Below, piece after piece: positions 61,619 to 64,000 of a stretch of 64,000 nucleotides of DNA. Numbering within the stretch: the first letter of the stretch is position 1; the number at the start of each line of letters is the position of its first letter. The stretch covers positions 1,302,001-1,366,000 of the forward strand of contig NZ_JAFLRG010000002.1 of assembly GCF_017315725.1 (NCBI RefSeq), in the 5' to 3' direction. A program made the position numbers and the translations under genes. The DNA comes from Trinickia acidisoli (GTDB taxonomy: Bacteria; Pseudomonadota; Gammaproteobacteria; Burkholderiales; Burkholderiaceae). The notes below the pieces were generated by a model. The model searched no databases, was not told the origin of the DNA, and worked only from the letters and a program-made list of their open reading frames with translations.

Positions 61619-63717
61619 AGTCCCTGAAAGTGCCTGCAGGCGGCGAGATCGGCATTGCCGCGCTCGTCGTCGCCATCATCTCGCTGATGATCCTGCCGTT
61701 GCCGCCATTTCTCATCGACGTCCTGCTGGCGCTCAACATCTCGATCAGCGTGACCTTGCTGATGATCACGCTTTATGTGCCGAGCGTCCTTTCGCTCTCG
61801 GCGTTCCCGTCGCTCCTGCTGTTCACCACGCTGTACCGGCTGTCGCTGAACATCGCATCGACCAAGTCGATTCTGCTGCATGCGGAGGCCGGCCACATCA
61901 TCGATAGTTTCGGCGAGCTCGTGGTGGGCGGCAACCTGGTTGTCGGCCTCGTCGTGTTCGCGATCATCACGACCGTGCAGTTCATCGTCATCGCAAAGGG
62001 CTCGGAGCGCGTAGCCGAAGTCGGTGCGCGCTTCACGCTCGATGCGATGCCCGGCAAGCAGATGAGCATCGACGCCGATCTGCGCGCGAATCTGCTGACC
62101 GGCGAGCAGGCACGACTCAAACGCGCGACGCTCGCGGTGGAAAGCCAATTGCACGGCGGTATGGATGGGGCAATGAAGTTCGTCAAGGGCGATGCGATCG
62201 CGGGGTTGATCATCACGACGATCAATATCGTCGCCGGCATCGCCATCGGCGTGGCCTACCACGGGATGACCGTCTCGGACGCCGCGAGCCGCTTCTCGGT
62301 GCTGTCCGTCGGCGATGCGATGGTGTCGCAGATTCCGTCGCTGCTTCTGTCGGTTGCCGCCGGCGTAATGATCACGCGTGTGACCGACGAACGGCGCAAG
62401 GGGATTTCGCTCGGCGATGAAATCGGACGGCAGCTCAGCTCCAATACTCGCGCGTTGTATTGCGCGGCGGCGCTCCTGCTTGCGTTCGCGGCGGTGCCCG
62501 GTTTCCCCGCTGCGCTGTTCATCCTGATTTCGGGAACGTTGGCATTCGCGGCTTACCGGCTAGGCAAGAAAGCGCCGAGAGAGCATGGCAACGAAGGCGA
62601 GCCGCTCAAAGCCATGCAGCGTTCCGGATCGAAAACGGACGTGCCGCCGATTCTTTCGCGAGCGCCTCAATTTACTTGCGCGCTCGGTGTGCGCGTCGCG
62701 CCCGATCTTGCCGCGAGGCTCTCGATGCTGTCGCTCGATCAGTCGTTCGATACGGAGCGCGCGCAGTTGCAAGACGAGCTGGGGCTCCCGTTCCCAGGCA
62801 TCGTCATGTGGAAGCACGATGCCCTCCCCGCACATACATTCGAGATTCTCGTTCACGACGTGCCGCAACTGCGCGTCGAATTGCCGCTTGGAAAAGTACT
62901 GCTGCTTCCCAACGCGGCCGCCGCGATTCCTTCGCTATTGCCCGATGGCGCTCCGAACGCGAATGCGGCCGCGCACGAAGCGCTGCTTGCAAGCAGCGAA
63001 ACGCGCGGCCCGATCGATGCGACCGGCGGCGCAACGCACTGGATCGACGAACGGCAATCGCCCTCCAAAACCGCTGTATGGCGCACCGAGCAGATCGTTG
63101 CGCACGCGTCGGTGAGCATCATGCGTCGGCACGCACCGCTCTTTCTCGGGATTCAGGAAGTGCAATGGATCTTCGATCAGCTCGCCGCCGAGTATCCAGG
63201 GCTCGTCACCGAAGTGCAAAAAGTACTGCCGTCGCAGCGGATCGCCGACGTATTGCGCCGGCTGTTGGAGGAGAACATTTCCATTCGCAACGTGCGCGCC
63301 ATCATGGAAAGCCTGATGGTTTGGGGCCCTAAGGAAAAAGACACGTTGATGCTGACCGAGTATGTACGCGGCGACCTGTCGCGCTTCATCGCGCATCAGG
63401 CCACGGGTGGAAGCGGCACATTGTCCGCCGTGCTGCTCGATCTGCAGGTCGAGCAGCACATTCGGCACTCGATCAAGCAAACGCCCACGGGCAACTTTCT
63501 AGCACTGTCGCCGGAGGATACGGCACTGCTGACCGAGCGGATCGAGGAATACGCGGGTCAGAAGCCCCGAAAAGACGTTGCACTGGTGACGTCGATGGAC
63601 ATCCGCCGGTACGTGCGGCGCATGATCGAATCTCGTATCGGCTGGCTGAGCGTCTATTCATACCAAGAGCTGGCTGAGCACGTGGAACTCATGCCGCTGG
63701 GCCGCGTCGCGCTCTAA
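61612..63717 (+). CDS. hrcV: T3SS major export gate protein SctV
   Basis: A 701-residue FlhA/SctV protein. About eight transmembrane helices lie in the first 330 residues with the FHIPEP-family loop (SAFPSLLLFTTLYRLSLNIASTK, FTLDAMPGKQMSIDADLRAN). A large cytoplasmic domain forms the nonameric ring that receives chaperone-substrate complexes. Start ATG 61612 overlaps the end of hrcU by seven bases. All family motifs seem intact. Confidence 0.95.
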   Translation: MLKSLKVPAGGEIGIAALVVAIISLMILPLPPFLIDVLLALNISISVTLLMITLYVPSVLSLSAFPSLLLFTTLYRLSLNIASTKSILLHAEAGHIIDSFGELVVGGNLVVGLVVFAIITTVQFIVIAKGSERVAEVGARFTLDAMPGKQMSIDADLRANLLTGEQARLKRATLAVESQLHGGMDGAMKFVKGDAIAGLIITTINIVAGIAIGVAYHGMTVSDAASRFSVLSVGDAMVSQIPSLLLSVAAGVMITRVTDERRKGISLGDEIGRQLSSNTRALYCAAALLLAFAAVPGFPAALFILISGTLAFAAYRLGKKAPREHGNEGEPLKAMQRSGSKTDVPPILSRAPQFTCALGVRVAPDLAARLSMLSLDQSFDTERAQLQDELGLPFPGIVMWKHDALPAHTFEILVHDVPQLRVELPLGKVLLLPNAAAAIPSLLPDGAPNANAAAHEALLASSETRGPIDATGGATHWIDERQSPSKTAVWRTEQIVAHASVSIMRRHAPLFLGIQEVQWIFDQLAAEYPGLVTEVQKVLPSQRIADVLRRLLEENISIRNVRAIMESLMVWGPKEKDTLMLTEYVRGDLSRFIAHQATGGSGTLSAVLLDLQVEQHIRHSIKQTPTGNFLALSPEDTALLTERIEEYAGQKPRKDVALVTSMDIRRYVRRMIESRIGWLSVYSYQELAEHVELMPLGRVAL

Positions 63718-63725
63718 GGGCGGTC

Positions 63726-64000
63726 ATGACCTCCATTTCGTCGCGGCATGCGCGAGACCCGCTCGATGCGGAGCTAGACCATGGTTTGCCGAGCGCTGGC
63801 GAGACTCAGTCGCGGTTCGACTACGCGAAACTGCTGCGCGCCAGAGCGGCGCCGCATCGCCCCGTGACGCGGGCAGGACCGATATCGCAACACCCTCCCG
63901 CTTTGTCGCAGCAAAGCGGCACGCGGGAAGACGACGAACAACAGCGTCGCGCTGCCACGGCCGACGGGCAGTCGCGTGAAGACGTCGAGCCAGCCATTAC
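63726..64000 (+). CDS. hpaP: T3SS substrate-specificity protein HpaP (3' partial)
   Basis: The first 91 residues of a protein starting MTSISSRHARDPLDAELDHG, six bases after the hrcV stop plus spacer, with RFDYAKLLRARAAP near residue 33-46 as in HpaP proteins. HpaP/SctP interacts with HrcU to control substrate switching. The gene runs off the right edge; hrcQ, hrcR and hrcS are expected beyond. Identification rests on the short motif and position. Confidence 0.72.
   Translation, partial: MTSISSRHARDPLDAELDHGLPSAGETQSRFDYAKLLRARAAPHRPVTRAGPISQHPPALSQQSGTREDDEQQRRAATADGQSREDVEPAI

Overview
The window reads as a GC-rich betaproteobacterial replicon of the Burkholderiaceae (Burkholderia sensu lato; Paraburkholderia or Trinickia-like is my guess, but species cannot be fixed from the sequence). 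Pointers are the Burkholderia-type porin, the long aspartate carbamoyltransferase with an N-terminal helix-turn-helix-like extension, the DUF3309 and DUF3455 genes, and above all an Hrp2-group (Ralstonia/Xanthomonas/Burkholderia type) type III secretion system (T3SS) locus. No rRNA, tRNA, CRISPR array or intact insertion sequence was recognised.

Layout. About 1-34 kb is mainly chromosomal metabolism: a TPR/glycosyltransferase-like protein (cut by the left edge), a DapA-family lyase, PyrB, a MobA-like nucleotidyltransferase, a divergent alcohol dehydrogenase/LysR pair, a chemoreceptor, a second FtsI-type transpeptidase, a PdhABC-like 2-oxoacid dehydrogenase operon, a decayed photolyase, an alpha/beta hydrolase, MgtC, a MurA paralogue, and a 5-oxoproline module (5-oxoprolinase, DUF969/DUF979 transporter, LysR, porin). 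Two islets interrupt it. At 9.4-11.5 kb lie a candidate effector and a broken antitoxin/zeta-toxin pair next to a NYN-domain gene. At 23.2-26.3 kb lies a 986-residue amidohydrolase-like candidate effector.

From 34.4 kb to the right edge is the hrp island. Core T3SS genes are hrcC, an AraC-type hrpB/hrpX regulator, hrcT, hrpB7, hrcN, hrpB5, hrpB4, hrcJ and hrpB1 on the minus strand, divergent from hrcU, hrcV and hpaP (cut by the right edge). A satellite minus-strand operon sctD-hrpD6-hrpB2 lies at 38.9-40.9 kb. An hrpG-like response regulator is at 46.2 kb. Accessory genes include a lysozyme-like protein, a pair of related small helical proteins, a 738-residue candidate effector/translocator, a GNAT acetyltransferase, two paralogous proteins built of 19-residue repeats, a JmjC/cupin-like hydroxylase, a P450 and a lipoprotein.

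The most useful signal is a set of plant-inducible-promoter (PIP, or hrpII) boxes that I read directly. Six have the full form TTCGB-N15-TTCGB-N31/32-YANNNT. They precede hrpB1, hrcU, sctD, a 50-residue helical protein gene, the amidohydrolase-like gene at 26.2 kb and the JmjC/cupin gene at 48.6 kb. The last three are therefore probably under the HrpG-HrpB/HrpX cascade encoded in the same window. Imperfect boxes precede several other candidate effectors.
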